Assembly: GCA_022316685.1 (NCBI GenBank)
Contig: JAKJHU010001655.1
Location: forward strand, 1 to 64,000
Reading direction: 5' to 3'
Length of the DNA: 64,000 nucleotides
From: Progne subis subis
Taxonomy: Eukaryota; Chordata; Aves; Passeriformes; Hirundinidae
The position numbers were made by a program, and so were the translations under genes. The notes below the pieces were generated by a model. The model ran no database searches. It was not told the origin of the DNA and was given only the letters and a program-made list of their open reading frames with translations. Position 1 is the stretch's first letter. The number at the start of each line of letters is the position of its first letter. Positions 43,970-54,503 of this stretch are shown in pieces.

Positions 43970-44272
43970 TCAGCTGATTGTCATCAAAAACAATCCCGAG
44001 ACGCTCCACGAACTGCAACAGCTCTGTGGTTCCATTAATTGGGTTCGACCCCTTCTTGGAATTTCCTCAGAAGACCTCGCTCCGCTTTTTAACCTTCTGT
44101 GAGGGAGCTGCGAAGTCAGTTCTCCTAGGAGCTTGACCCCTGAGGCAAGAAAGGCAATTACCTGCATCCAAGAGGTTCTGTCAGCCTGACAGGCCCACAG
44201 GTATGATCCATCTTTGCCGTTTCTGCTTGCAGTGTTAGTAGAGTCCCACATTGGAGTGGACTGATTTTTCAA
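43970..44272 (-). other. Uncharacterised minus-strand frame next to LTR-like region
   Basis: A 100-codon frame (GSYLWACQADRTSWM) between the two head-to-head ERV pieces. It might be a worn env fragment. I cannot assign it. Confidence 0.2.
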
Positions 44273-44274
44273 TG

Positions 44275-46021
44275 GGACCCGGACTTAAAAGACCAGTTGC
44301 TCATCCTCGAATAGGTTTTCCTTCAAGCACAACCAACTAATACAGTAACCACACCGCAAGGAACCATGGCAGCAGTCATCTGTAAGGGCAGGGCTCGCTT
44401 CTGCTCTCTTGTGGGGTGTGACTTTGCATGCATCTACATGCCATTGGCAACTACCGAGGAGCTAGAGTTTCTGCTCCAAAATAATGACAACCTTCAGTTC
44501 GCCCTAGATATCTATCCAGGAAAATTTCCATCCATATCCTGGCCACAAATTATTTAAAGCAGAACTTCATTTGGTTCCCAAATTCATTCAAGGTAGAACT
44601 CCTCTTGAGCTGTGACAGTCTTTACAGACGGCTCAGGGTCTTCTCATAAGTCAGTCATGACTTGGAAAGACACTAGGACACAGAAGTGGGAGTCTGACGT
44701 CCGAGTAGTGGAAGGATCTCCACAAATTGCTGAGATGGCAGCCGTTGTCAGGGCATTAGAGAAGTTCAAAGACCAACTGTTTAACCTAATCACAGATTCA
44801 GCATATGTAGCTGGTATAGCTATGAGGGCTGAACATGCCTTTTTAAAGGAGGTGTCAAATAGAAACCTTTATAATTTGCTTTCTAAACTGGTTTATCTTA
44901 TCTCCCACAGAAAGCAACCATATCATGTCATGCATGTGAGGTCGCACACTGACCTTCCCGGTGCTATCGTGGACGGCAACAAGAGAGCAGACGCACTGGC
45001 AATGGCGGCACAAACACCAGCCCTCCCAGACACGTTCCAACAAGCCAAGCTCTCCCATCAATTTTATCATCAGATTGTCCCAGCACTACTGAGGATGTTT
45101 CACCTAACCAGGGAACACGCCAAAGCTGTGGTAGGATCATGTCCACAATCATATCTGATGTGTTCGTGTCTACCAATCATACCAGGTGCCCTTTTTAGAC
45201 AAAGGCATCAACCCAGGAGGGCTCAATAGTAATGAACTGCGGGAGATGGACGTTACACATGTTCCATCTTTTGGTAGGCAGAAGTATATTCACATGTCAG
45301 TAGATACATTCTCAGGTGCAGTTTTCACCTCAGCACATGCAGGTGAAATCATCTGCTTTGTTAAAAGACATTTCTTATTGGCCTTTGCAACTCTGGGAAC
45401 TCCCCAGAAAATTAAAACAGACAACGGCCCCGCCTACTCCTCAAACAGCTAAAGGCATTCTTCCAAGATCGGGGCATCAGACATAACAAATGGATACTGT
45501 AGTCTCCCACAGGCCAATCAGTCACTGAGAGGACACATCAGACTCTTAAGAGAGTCCTTCACCAACAGCGGGGAGGTTCAGAGACACTTCCTCCCGTTGA
45601 GAGGCTCTGCAAGGGACTTGATGTAATTAACTTTCTAAATTGTTCAAGCACTGAGCCTAATGCCCCTGTCATCAGGCACTTCTCAAATTCGGCCCGAGCT
45701 AAGCTTGAAGAGAAGCTGCCTGTGTTGATCAAGGACCCAGAAACACATCAAATATCAGGCCCTCTTCGGTTGATTACCTGGGGTAGAGGGTACACATGCA
45801 TATCCATGCCTACAGGCCCTAGGTGGCTTCCTGCAAAGAACATCAAACCTTACCTAGGACCCATAGATACTAATAAAGCCAATTCTGAGCAAAATACAGT
45901 CACCAAAGGTGCAGCAGACAGCCACTTGGAAGAGGAGGAGAAGATGGCCGGTCCCACAAAGGACAGCTCAGTGTCCTGTGACCAGACAAGAGACAAGACA
46001 AGCAAGGCCTACCGGATGTAA
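44275..46021 (+). pseudogene. pol: Betaretrovirus-like pol, 3' part (RT end, RNase H, integrase)
   Basis: Begins inside the RT/RNase H connection (TTEELEFLLQNNDNLQFALD). RNase H follows at 44612-45180 with FTDGSGSSHKS, AEMAAVVRAL, TDSAYVAG and NKRADALA. Integrase follows from about 45060 with its N-terminal zinc finger degraded; the catalytic Asp residues are in SVDTFSGAVF and KTDNGPAYS. A frameshift comes at about 45450, and then a C-terminal DNA-binding part (DPETHQISGPLRLITWGRG, near 45735-45800). The glutamate of the catalytic triad is not visible. Gag and most of RT are absent. It is defective. Confidence 0.75.
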
Positions 46022-46222
46022 CAAAAACTAAGAAAAGAAGTGATTTCTTTCCTACCCTTTTATTCCTTACCCTTATTTCCTTACCCTCTCCCACAAATCC
46101 TTTTACCCAAGCTATGTTGTTAACTTTATTTAAAAATATCTCTTCTATTTGTTAAACTACTAAATTGTTGGGTTTTATTGATATAGAACACTGACCCACC
46201 GTCCTGCAAAAAGAGACAAAGT

Positions 46223-46886
46223 ATGGAGACAAGACATATTCTCCTGCTGATTGTTTTTGTCATCACCACCCAGACCGTGGTCGGCAATAGAACACCCAGA
46301 AACAGATGCTGCAGTGCAGAAGATGCTGCGATACGCTATTGCCCAGCATGACAAAAGTAATTACCATCTGCTCCCAAGCCAAATTGTAAAGGTCATAAAG
46401 GCAGAAAAGCAAGTTGCAGGAGGAATCAAATATAACATAGTGGTGAAATTAAAACAAGATAACAAGTATGAACTATGTAACTTAGTGGTATTTAATACAC
46501 CATGGAAGAACTCAATACAAATACTAAAAGACCAATGCCAAAAGAGTGAGCCCCCAACCAACACTCCTGATCCGAAAAAGACTGATATAACCACTCAAAA
46601 ACCTCTAACAACTGACTTTAGACATAAAAGTGAAGACCAAGTCACAGAACAGATAGCTGCTGAAAAAATTTATGAAACTCCTTATTTCTTTGTTATTACT
46701 GTAACCATTCTTTTACTGCCTTTATCCATCTATCTTTATCATTTATATCATCGCAAGCATGTTATTAACGCTGTCTTTTCAGTTTTTCAACAGGGAGGAG
46801 AGAACAAACTAGACAAAGACAGTAAAGGATCAGAGGACGATCCAAATAACCTGCCAAACACCCCCCTTGAAGGGACAGCAGTTTAA
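46223..46886 (+). pseudogene. Cystatin-like, membrane-anchored gene inside an ERV
   Basis: Lies between the pol end and env. ATG at 46223 opens a classical signal peptide (METRHILLLIVFVITTQTVVG). A one-base frame change near 46285-46300 then separates it from the rest, which is open from about 46283 to 46886. That part shows a cystatin fold pattern: a helix (DAAVQKMLRYAIAQHDKSN), the QVAGG first-hairpin motif (QxVxG class), a PW second hairpin (FNTPWKNS), and two Cys residues 20 apart (C-x19-C, at YELC and KDQC). That spacing equals the second disulfide of type 2 cystatins. The first disulfide loop is shortened away. A Thr/Lys-rich stalk, one membrane helix (FFVITVTILLLPLSIYLY) and a 45-residue acidic tail follow. 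Cystatins inhibit papain-like cysteine proteases such as cathepsins. A role on the cell or particle surface is inference. Confidence 0.65.
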
Positions 46887-47036
46887 ATTTCTTTTATCTT
46901 ACCCCCTCAAAAACTTCCCCAGATACCTGTTTCCCATACCCCTTCTTTTCCTAAAGTTCCCTAGTGCCTAAATAATATGTTGATAGTTTAAACTAGTTTT
47001 TCTTTTTAGAAGCAAACCCCAAAGGACCCCTCTGAG

Positions 47037-47796
47037 ATGAGAGGCAGTTACCATGTCACAGTGATGCGGATGCTCCTCACACTCCTCATGCTCCTCAACA
47101 TCAAAGCATGGAAGATCGGACAACCACCAGAAAATGTGTGGGTGACACTTGCCAAGACCCTCCGGCAAGACAATTTGTGCCTGTCCATGGGCTCCGTCAG
47201 CAGTCCTCTGTCGTCGTGCCTGGTAGGAATCCCATTCGGAATCAACGAGCCATCACCTCTGCATCCCTTTGCAGGGAACTGGCCTGCCCTGCCCACCGCA
47301 GAGAAAGGACCAGCCCGAGAGCCTGGGAACAGTGGGTGAAGCTCATACCCAAAGCTACAACAGACGCTCACAAAGAAAACCCAGTAGCAAACTCCGAGTC
47401 CCAAGAGCTTGATCTGCTTGTCTCAGCAAAAGCTAGTTATTGTTTTAATTTTTACTTTCAAAATATGGCCTCTAGTTACAAAAATCAAAGTAAATGCCCT
47501 AAAAAATTTACAATTTGGTCAACTGGTGCAACTACACAACAAAAATTCCATTTGACACTTCTGGCTTCCTTATTCCCAGGGCACTTCCCAAGGACGTGTT
47601 CCTAATTTGCGGCGATAGGGCGTGGGCAGGAATCCCTTCCCGCATCCAAGGAGGTCCATGCACCTTTGGCCGACTTACAACACTCACCCCAAACATTACT
47701 CTCTTACAAGAATGGAAACAAAAGAATAAATTTGCCCGTCCAAAAAGATCCTATACCCAATTTGATGAAAATTTTGATGCCACCCTTTTTGATTGG
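47037..47796 (+). pseudogene. env: Env surface-subunit fragment, alpharetrovirus-like
   Basis: The first frame (47037-47339) has a leader-like hydrophobic start (MLLTLLMLLNIKAWKIGQPPENVWVTLAKTL in outline) and NLCLSMGSVSSPLSSCLVGIP, a motif of avian alpha-type ERV envs. Frameshifts follow. The frame 47515-47817 has LPKDVFLICGDRAWAGIP, a basic cleavage-site-like RPKRS near 47737-47751 and a few transmembrane-subunit residues, and then runs into an LTR at 47797. Fusion peptide, heptads and membrane anchor are missing. Confidence 0.65.
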
Positions 47797-48430
47797 TGTC
47801 CTTGGGTGACTTTATGATGCTTGTATCCCCAGTCATCTGCTCTGTTTGTGCTGTATATTGAGTTCTGTGCCTTTAAGACTGGTTCTAAGAGAAAGGAGAA
47901 GCATGGAATTTGTTTTGAGAAAACTGCCTGACTGCTACACATTCTTCTCTGGACGGGTGTTCAGCAGAGATTTTTTTTGCTTTTAGTTAGTTTCAGCTAG
48001 CTAAGGCAGAGAAGTTCCCTGGACTGTTTTTTTTCTTTCTTTTTTCTTGGAACTGTTTAAACCTGCTCTGGACTGAAAACCCAGGGGAGCACTGGGGGCT
48101 GCACCTGCGGCCCACCGGGGCCTGGAGCTCGGCATTTTCCAGCAGCGCCGGAGGGACTGGGACTGAGGAGAGACTGAGAGAGAGCCGAGCTCCACCCACG
48201 GCAAGGACTTTCTCAATTTGCCATCTCACTCCAGAACGAGAGGTTTTATTGTTTCATATTATTCATTCTTTGTACTTGTATGCACTTTGTTTGTTAAGTA
48301 AAATAGTTTTTTCCACTTTTCTCCAAAGAAGTTTTTTACCGGACCGGTTGGAGGGAGGGCCACTTGGGTTTGCTTCCCAGAGGGATCCTATTCAGGGGTT
48401 TTCTCCCAAATTTGTCCCTAAACCAGGACA
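47797..48430 (+). mobile_element. LTR (TGTCC...GGACA family), copy 2
   Basis: 634 bp, same family and orientation as 39877-40532, with internal indels (one near 47960-47975 removes about 30 bases). No purine tract and no matching target-site duplication. It interrupts env on its left and meets a satellite exactly at its right end. Confidence 0.85.
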
Positions 48431-49620
48431 GAGTGATTGAGACCAAATGGACGGAGATGAAATGAGGCACAAAGAAAAGGACCCAAACTTGCCAAAAGTA
48501 CTCCAATTCAAATGCTGCAATCAGGCAAGAAGTGGAAATAAAGGAAGGAAGGAGAGAAAATGAAATAGAGGAAACGCAAACTTAAAATGAAAAAGCAAAA
48601 AATGTTTAAAGCATGTGAAAACAAAAAGTGAATGGGATGACAAGAAGTGCAGGGAAAGGGGTTGAAGCTTGCCCAATTAATCTTCATTGAAATGGCAAGA
48701 TTTCATTCCCTTTGGAAAGTCTTCCTTTCGGGAAAGGGAATGAAATCTTGAAACAGGGAACAAAGTCCAACAAACGCTCAAGAAAGGAGATATTGTGAGA
48801 AACAGTGCGAATGAAAACAACCGAGATAATCTTGAACCAGAGTGATTGAGACCAAATAGACAAAGATGAAATGAAGGTTACTGAAAAGGACCAACACTTG
48901 CGAAACATACTCCAACTCAAATTCTGCTATTAGTCAAGAAATGGAAATAAATGATGGAGAGGGGAAAAAAAAATCTAAAAAATGAAAACTTAAAATGAAA
49001 AAGAGAAAATTTTGAAATTATGTGAAAAGGAAAGTGTTCCTTTCAGGAAAGGGAATGAAAACTTGAAAACAGGGAACAAAGTGTAACAAATGATGAGGAA
49101 AGGAGATGTGAGGAGAAACAATGTGAATGAAAACAACCGAGATAATTTGGAACCGGAGTATTTTGGCCAAATGGACTAAGATGAAATGAGGGGCAATGAA
49201 AAGGAAAAATACTTGGCAAACGTACTCCAATTCAAGTGCTGTAATCAGGCAAGAAATGAATATAAGTGAAGGAGAGGAAAAGAAATGGAAGAAATGCAAA
49301 CTTAAAACGAAAAAAGGAAAAATTTTGAAAGCACATGAAAATCACAAAGTGGATGGTATGACAAGAAGTGCAGGGAAAGGGACAGAAGCTTGCCCAATTA
49401 ATCTTCCTTGAAACCTTGAAAAGAGGGAACAAAGCCTAACAAACTCTCAGGAAAGAAGATACTGTGAGAAACAGTGCAAATGAAACAACCGAGAATATTT
49501 GGAACCAGAATGATTGAGACCAAATGGACTGAGCTGAAATGAGGGGCACTGAAAATGACCAACTTTTGCCAAAATACTCCAATTCAAATGCTAACATCAG
49601 GCAAGAAATGAAAAAAAGAA
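48431..49620. repeat. A-rich tandem satellite, units of roughly 320-410 bp
   Basis: GATTGAGACCAAATGGAC-type unit starts lie near 48431, 48839, 49157 and 49507. Each unit repeats GCCAAAAGTACTCCAATTCA and CTTGCCCAATTAATCTTC-type phrases. The plus strand is almost free of pyrimidine runs. No coding sequence. Confidence 0.75.
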
Positions 49621-49623
49621 GGA

Positions 49624-50130
49624 TGTTGCGGTTCCTTAAGCGTGGTCTCCACGCTCGCCCGGGCTAGCTCAGGCACCGTGGTGTGGAAAGGTACGGACAG
49701 CTGGCCGTGCCAGCTAACCCGATCCTGTGGGGCCTTGCATCCCACACGACCTCGGCAGCAGGCACAGGTGGTGCAGGGCAACGACGGTGGAGATAGAAAT
49801 GCAGACTCTGCTGAACGGGTCACAAGATTTAATTGGAGCCCCGGTGTGGGACCTCCTGACCTCCAGGTAACTGCCTAGGCAGAGACCCCCAGGCTGCTTG
49901 CCAGCAGCTTTTATCTGGGGGTGGAACCAGGAGAAGAGGCAGTGGGTGAGCAAATCAGGGATCACCGGGGAGGGGTCACACAGATGAATGGTATTTTCAT
50001 AAACCAAACATAAATGATGAGGAGGGACCCCTCTGGATCTGACCTATCACTCGATGCCCTTGGAAGAACTTTCTAGCTCCAGGAGAAGGCCCCAAGGCAG
50101 ACCCCAGAGGAGGGGGAGTGGGGATTGACA
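49624..50130 (-). mobile_element. LTR-like element, probably minus strand
   Basis: 507 bp with TGT...ACA ends. On the minus strand a GATAAAAG TATA-like site is followed by ATTAAA about 110 bases on, as in an LTR. A purine tract is lacking on that side, so orientation is not settled. Confidence 0.4.
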
Positions 50131-50174
50131 TATAACGCTTGGAGGGGAGAAGAGTAGGGAAAGATCATTAGAGG

Positions 50175-50337
50175 GAACAAACCGGGATACATAGAATGAA
50201 CCATAAATTAATAGCACATACGATAAAACCAAAACCAAATCCCACACCACTACAGAGCTCCCCACCAGCTCTTTTAAGGTGGTCCCGAGCTTAGACCAGA
50301 CTCCCTTGGAGAAGGAGCTCCAATTACAATAATGCAT
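50175..50337 (-). pseudogene. env: Env transmembrane tail fragment
   Basis: A minus-strand frame with WSKLGTTLKELVGSS, then a strongly hydrophobic helix (VVVWDLVLVLSYVLLIYGSF), resembling the end of an env transmembrane subunit just upstream of its LTR. Confidence 0.4.
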
Positions 50338-51180
50338 AAGCTAAGGAAGCCAGCAATAGGAGGCACACACAAAGGCTGTCATTGGAGTGCCAGCTAAAGG
50401 TAAAGGTGCCTGTAAAAAGGTGCACAAGAACTGTGTGGGAAAATGGACTGTGTAAGTATCATGGGGTTGAGCAGGCGGGCAGCTGTGTGTTTGTGTGTGT
50501 GTAGAATATCTAAAATGGGCGCTGGTAGCCCAGACCCTCAAAGCGAGTGTGAAACTCCCAGTACCGCGTTTTCAGCTCTCTGTGAGGAGACCGGCTGGGA
50601 AAGGAGGGAAGTGAAAAGAGAGAATGAGTGAGGATCCTGGGAGGGACTGACAGGAGGGTCCAGCCCGAGAACCCAGGGTAAGGTCCTGAGGAGAAGGGAG
50701 CGATCTGATCACTGGGCAAGGTGAATAAGGAGGAGAGCAATGGAGTCAAGTTCAATTTTCTTTGAGAAGAAAATAGTTGGTAACTTTAGTACGAGAGACT
50801 AAGAGAGATTGCAAGGGGAAGTGGCTAGAAGGATATAGTCTGGGCGAAAGATTGGAATTAGTCATGAGACAAACAGTTGGTAAAAGACAAGATAGTGCAA
50901 CAGAATAATAAGTGAGAGGATTGAACCACAAAGGGAGTGAGGGAGACCAAGATCCTCCTGGTACTGTCGGTTTCTTGATTTGTTGCCACCAAAAATGAGT
51001 CCAAGGAAAATTAAATCCTTAGACCCAGGGGCTGCGAATTATGAAGGAAATTGACAAGAGCCTGGTATACCTGGGAACTGTGAGGGGGTTCTCAGAAGGG
51101 GAGCATCCCTCAGGAAAATCCACTGGGGATGATGTTATGATACTGGGATGCATGGGAATTCCGAAGAGGAAAAGGTACGC
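50338..51180 (+). other. Probable leader of the gamma-type ERV
   Basis: G/A-rich non-coding DNA with a (GT)n run near 50489-50502. It precedes gag; a primer binding site cannot be recognised. Confidence 0.35.
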
Positions 51181-52618
51181 AGAAAATGATTAATTATTGT
51201 ATGTTTGAAAGGACAAAGGAAATGATCCAGAAAGATAATTTATCTTGGCCAAAGTTTGGACTGTTTGAAGATTGTATTTGCCAGGCTCTGAATTTGTATG
51301 CGAATTCAATCAATCCTTTTAATCCAGAAGAAAGTGAATATGCTGCTCTGTGGCTTCCCAGGGAAAGGATGAATTTTTCACTCAAAGGCAGGGAATCAAA
51401 GGTTTTCCATTCTATCCTTTACAAACTAGAGGGCAAGCAGCCAACAAAGAAGACACGAGCCCTAGGATCTGTTAGATCACCTCCCAGCCCCTTATAGGCA
51501 ACCTAATCAGCCCGTTCAACCCCAAGCCCCCGAAGGTCCTCCAGGAAATGCAAACACAGCCCCTATTCAGGAGGAGCCAGTAGCACATAGAACTAGAGGT
51601 GGGGGACGGGGAGAAGTGATGATGGGGATGGGGAAGCAAAAATGGAAGATGGACTATACCCGCTTGGAAAAGTTCCAATGGCAAACCCAGAACAGAGACC
51701 TATTGGTGATGTGAGTGTTCCCCTGAACACAGGGGATGTCAGGGAGTTTAAGAAGGAGATGGGCAGGCTGCTAGAGGATCCTATTGGAGTGGCAGAGAGA
51801 TTAGATCAGTTCTTGGGGCTGAATATATACACCTGGGTGGAACTGCAGTCTATCTTAGGAATCTTGTTTACCATGGAAGAAAGAGAAATGATTAGACATT
51901 CAGGAATGAGGGTTTGGGATAGAGAATGTCAGGGGCCAGACCAGGGGAATCAGAAATGGCCTATGCAAGATCCAGGTTGGAGTAATCAGAATGAAAGACA
52001 CAGGCAGAACATGAGTGATCTCTGGTGGATGATTATCCGAGGAATCGGGAAGCAGTGCCCAAGGGGCAGAATATAAGGAAAGCTCTAAGTGAGCACCAAG
52101 GGAAGGATGAAGCCTGGCAGACTGGTTAGAAAGACGAAGAAAAGCCTTGCAGTTATATTCAGGTGTAGACCCCGATACTGCAGCAGGACAGGTCCTTTTG
52201 AAAACACAACTTGTAGGTAAGTCCTGGGGGCACATCAGGAAGAAGCTGGAAAAAAGTAGAAAATTGACAGGATAGGGGGCTTCAGGAATTGTTAAGAGAA
52301 GCACAGAAAGTGTATGAGAAGAGATGAGGAGAGGCAAAAGACAAACCACAGATTTTACTGGCAGCAGTCAAGGAAACACAGACAACCATGAATACAGAGA
52401 AGCACTCAGGAAAGAACAAACAACAGAAAAAGGCAGGTCCCACCTCTGGGGATACGAGATCCACGTGTTTTTCCTGTCACCAGAAAGGACACTTACAAAC
52501 TTCTTGTCCTACCTCCAGGGGTACAGGACCCACTTGTTTTTACTGCCACAAAAAGGGACATCTACAAAAATTCTGTAGAAAGAGGCAGCAAGATGAGAAA
52601 ATATTTCAAGAAGACTAG
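51181..52618 (+). pseudogene. gag: Gamma-type ERV gag
   Basis: Matrix part at 51186-51370 (MINYCMFERTKEMI, LSWPKFG, AALWLPRERM). Capsid at 51720-51930 with VPLNTGDVREFKKEMGRLLEDP, LDQFLG and YTWVELQSILG, the gammaretroviral capsid signature. Nucleocapsid at 52450-52600 with two CCHC knuckles (CFSCHQKGHLQTSC and CFYCHKKGHLQKFC). Most gammaretroviruses have one knuckle. Frameshifts and stops occur between the three parts. Confidence 0.75.
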
Positions 52619-52639
52619 GGGGGTCAGGAGTTCTATTTA

Positions 52640-52931
52640 ATGAGGACTGAACACCTAGAAGAGCCCTTGATAAAACTGAAAATAGGTCCTCAAAAGGATG
52701 AAATCACATTTTTGGTGGACACAGAAGCTACTAGGTCTACAGTAAGAAAACTATCAAAGAAATGTGAAGTAAGTCATGAACGTGTCCCTGTAATTGGGGT
52801 TAAAGAAGAAGATTTTCAGGTTTCTGTAATTAAAATGTGAAGACTGGACTGGATGAAAAATTTAGATTGAATGATTTGGTAAAAATACCAGAGGCTGATA
52901 ATAATTTTAAGGAAGGGACTTAATAATAGCC
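52640..52931 (+). pseudogene. pro: Gamma-type ERV protease fragment
   Basis: EEPLIKLKIGPQKDEITFLVDTEATRS corresponds in layout to a retroviral aspartic protease. The catalytic DTGA is DTEA here, so it is inactive. The rest appears in a second frame (KFRLNDLVKIPEAD, near 52857-52900). Confidence 0.65.
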
Positions 52932-53498
52932 TTGAGCATTAAAATAGCACCCTGTGAAGGAACACTTAAAATCTATTCTTTAACTGAAGAAGATAATTTC
53001 AAGATTAGCGACACTGAGGCTATGGTTCTTATAGAAAATCGTTTTCGGTTGTGGATTTCACATAATGCTGCAACACATTTGGTGTGCCACCCACATATTG
53101 AAAGAATAACCCAGCCCCAGGATATTCAAGATATCCTTAGCACAGAAAGGTCAGAAGCTGCCATCCCGCAGAGAGAAGTTTCCATGTTTCAGCAAGGCTG
53201 CTGCAAACACGGTCATCAGTGTGAGCGGTGTAAAGCAGTGACCATGAAGTGGCTGAGACAAAGACATTGGCACAGAACAACTGTACCTTGGGACCAAAGA
53301 GATGTAGCTTTTATGATTAATTGTATACGATGTTTTAGTAGAGTAGAGCGAGACTTTAGAAGGCACACTTGGGTTTTAGCATCGATCTATATAAGATCAA
53401 GTACAAAGAGCATTGATTTATTTAGCGTATCACATGGAACAATTAGTGGCTTTGAGAACACTGCGAGAACAACAAAAGGTAATAAAACTAAGATGTAG
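52932..53498 (+). CDS. Cys-rich reading frame in the pol position, part 1
   Basis: The first residues continue the protease end (IKIAPCEG). From about 53100 it no longer resembles pol. A cluster CCKHGHQCERCK...RHWHRTTVPWDQRDV...INCIRCF (53195-53340) suggests a metal-binding module. No RT, RNase H or integrase motif is seen between protease and env, where about 3 kb of pol is normal. A second, similar cluster follows at 53850-54000. Function unknown. It could be an accessory gene or a captured host exon. Confidence 0.35.
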   Translation: MSIKIAPCEGTLKIYSLTEEDNFKISDTEAMVLIENRFRLWISHNAATHLVCHPHIERITQPQDIQDILSTERSEAAIPQREVSMFQQGCCKHGHQCERCKAVTMKWLRQRHWHRTTVPWDQRDVAFMINCIRCFSRVERDFRRHTWVLASIYIRSSTKSIDLFSVSHGTISGFENTARTTKGNKTKM

Positions 53499-53740
53499 AT
53501 ATAGTAGGATTCCCAGAAACAACGGAAAAAGATAAATTGTCTTGCTTAATCTGTTCAGGTTATAAAACTCCTTTAATAGTTAACAATTAAAGGTTTGAGT
53601 TTTGTAATTGCAACAAACTTTAATTTATTAGGAAAATTAGGCATTCTGGATTGGCTGTTGAGCAACTCCATTGAGTTCAGAGGCAGAACAATGCTGATGG
53701 GAAGGGATCAGACACTTCCTTGATCAATGGGAACAGCCTG

Positions 53741-54310
53741 AACAAATCAAAAGTCTTTTAAGAGGCCTCAGACTAACACTAACAGATTTCAAGGAGGAAC
53801 TACAATTCCAGAACAAGAGACTGGTAACACCTGTTACTAAAAGAGTCCAAGAACAAGTAACACACTGGGAGTGTACTAAGCATGGCTTAGAGTGTCGCCC
53901 ATGGGTTTGTGTTATTTGTACACTTTGTCTTTATTCATAGTGGAGAGTAACAAGAGAAGAGAGAGAAAGGCAATTGATTTGTTTAACTTGCTTGGCTTGC
54001 GTGCGTGAACAGTTAACTTTAAAAGCTTTTTCAGTGATTTTTTTTGGAACACCTTTGAGATATGAAGATGGAATCTTTTATGCAGGAGTTTGATTAATAG
54101 AAAATTTGGACCAATGAGTTTTTCCTATATTAGATTTTGAGCAGGTGAGAGAGGAAATAATTCATAATTTTATAGACCACTGTATTAAAATAGACAGTTG
54201 CTGTGGAGAAGGAATTTGTGTGCCACGCTATAGACATATTTCTTACATGAATTGGCATTGCGAATGATGTGCCTATTGGTGGCGATGAAGACTTAATAAT
54301 TATGCCCGAG
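53741..54310 (+). pseudogene. Cys-rich reading frame in the pol position, part 2
   Basis: Read through several stops, the frame gives an amphipathic lead (LTLTDFKEELQFQNKRL), a cluster ECTKHGLECRPWVCVICTLC, a break at TAG, then ICLTCLACVREQ. Near 54190-54280 a third Cys-containing piece (SCCGEGICVP ... NWHCE) follows. Parts 1 and 2 share KHG-x2-C followed by a C-x2-C about 40 residues on. At least four stops (TAG, TGA) interrupt it. Confidence 0.3.
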
Positions 54311-54503
54311 ATCAGGAAAAAAAGTGACCAACAAATCAGGTTGTTAACTGAAGTAGTGAAAAAGCAAATCTTATTGTGGTTGGCACATCTCCAGAGCTTT
54401 GGTGGTTTAGACTAAAAGATGAAGTACCTGACTAACCCAGAGAGAGAGAGAGAGGACAGTGCTGCGAGAACTGTGAGTAATCTGTGCCATCCTTGAAACA
54501 AAC

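Noticed and set aside
46251..46886. Reading the cystatin-like frame as ordinary env
   Set aside because: Env with its own leader begins at 47037, and the QVAGG/PW/C-x19-C pattern fits cystatin rather than env.
39877..48430. One single provirus bounded by the two TGTCC LTRs
   Set aside because: No primer site follows 40532, no purine tract precedes 47797, and the interior has head-to-head pieces of other families plus a CEPT1 copy.
53540..53640. tRNA or small RNA gene near AT-rich ERV region
   Set aside because: No cloverleaf or A/B box could be made out. The bases fit the decayed Cys-rich frame.
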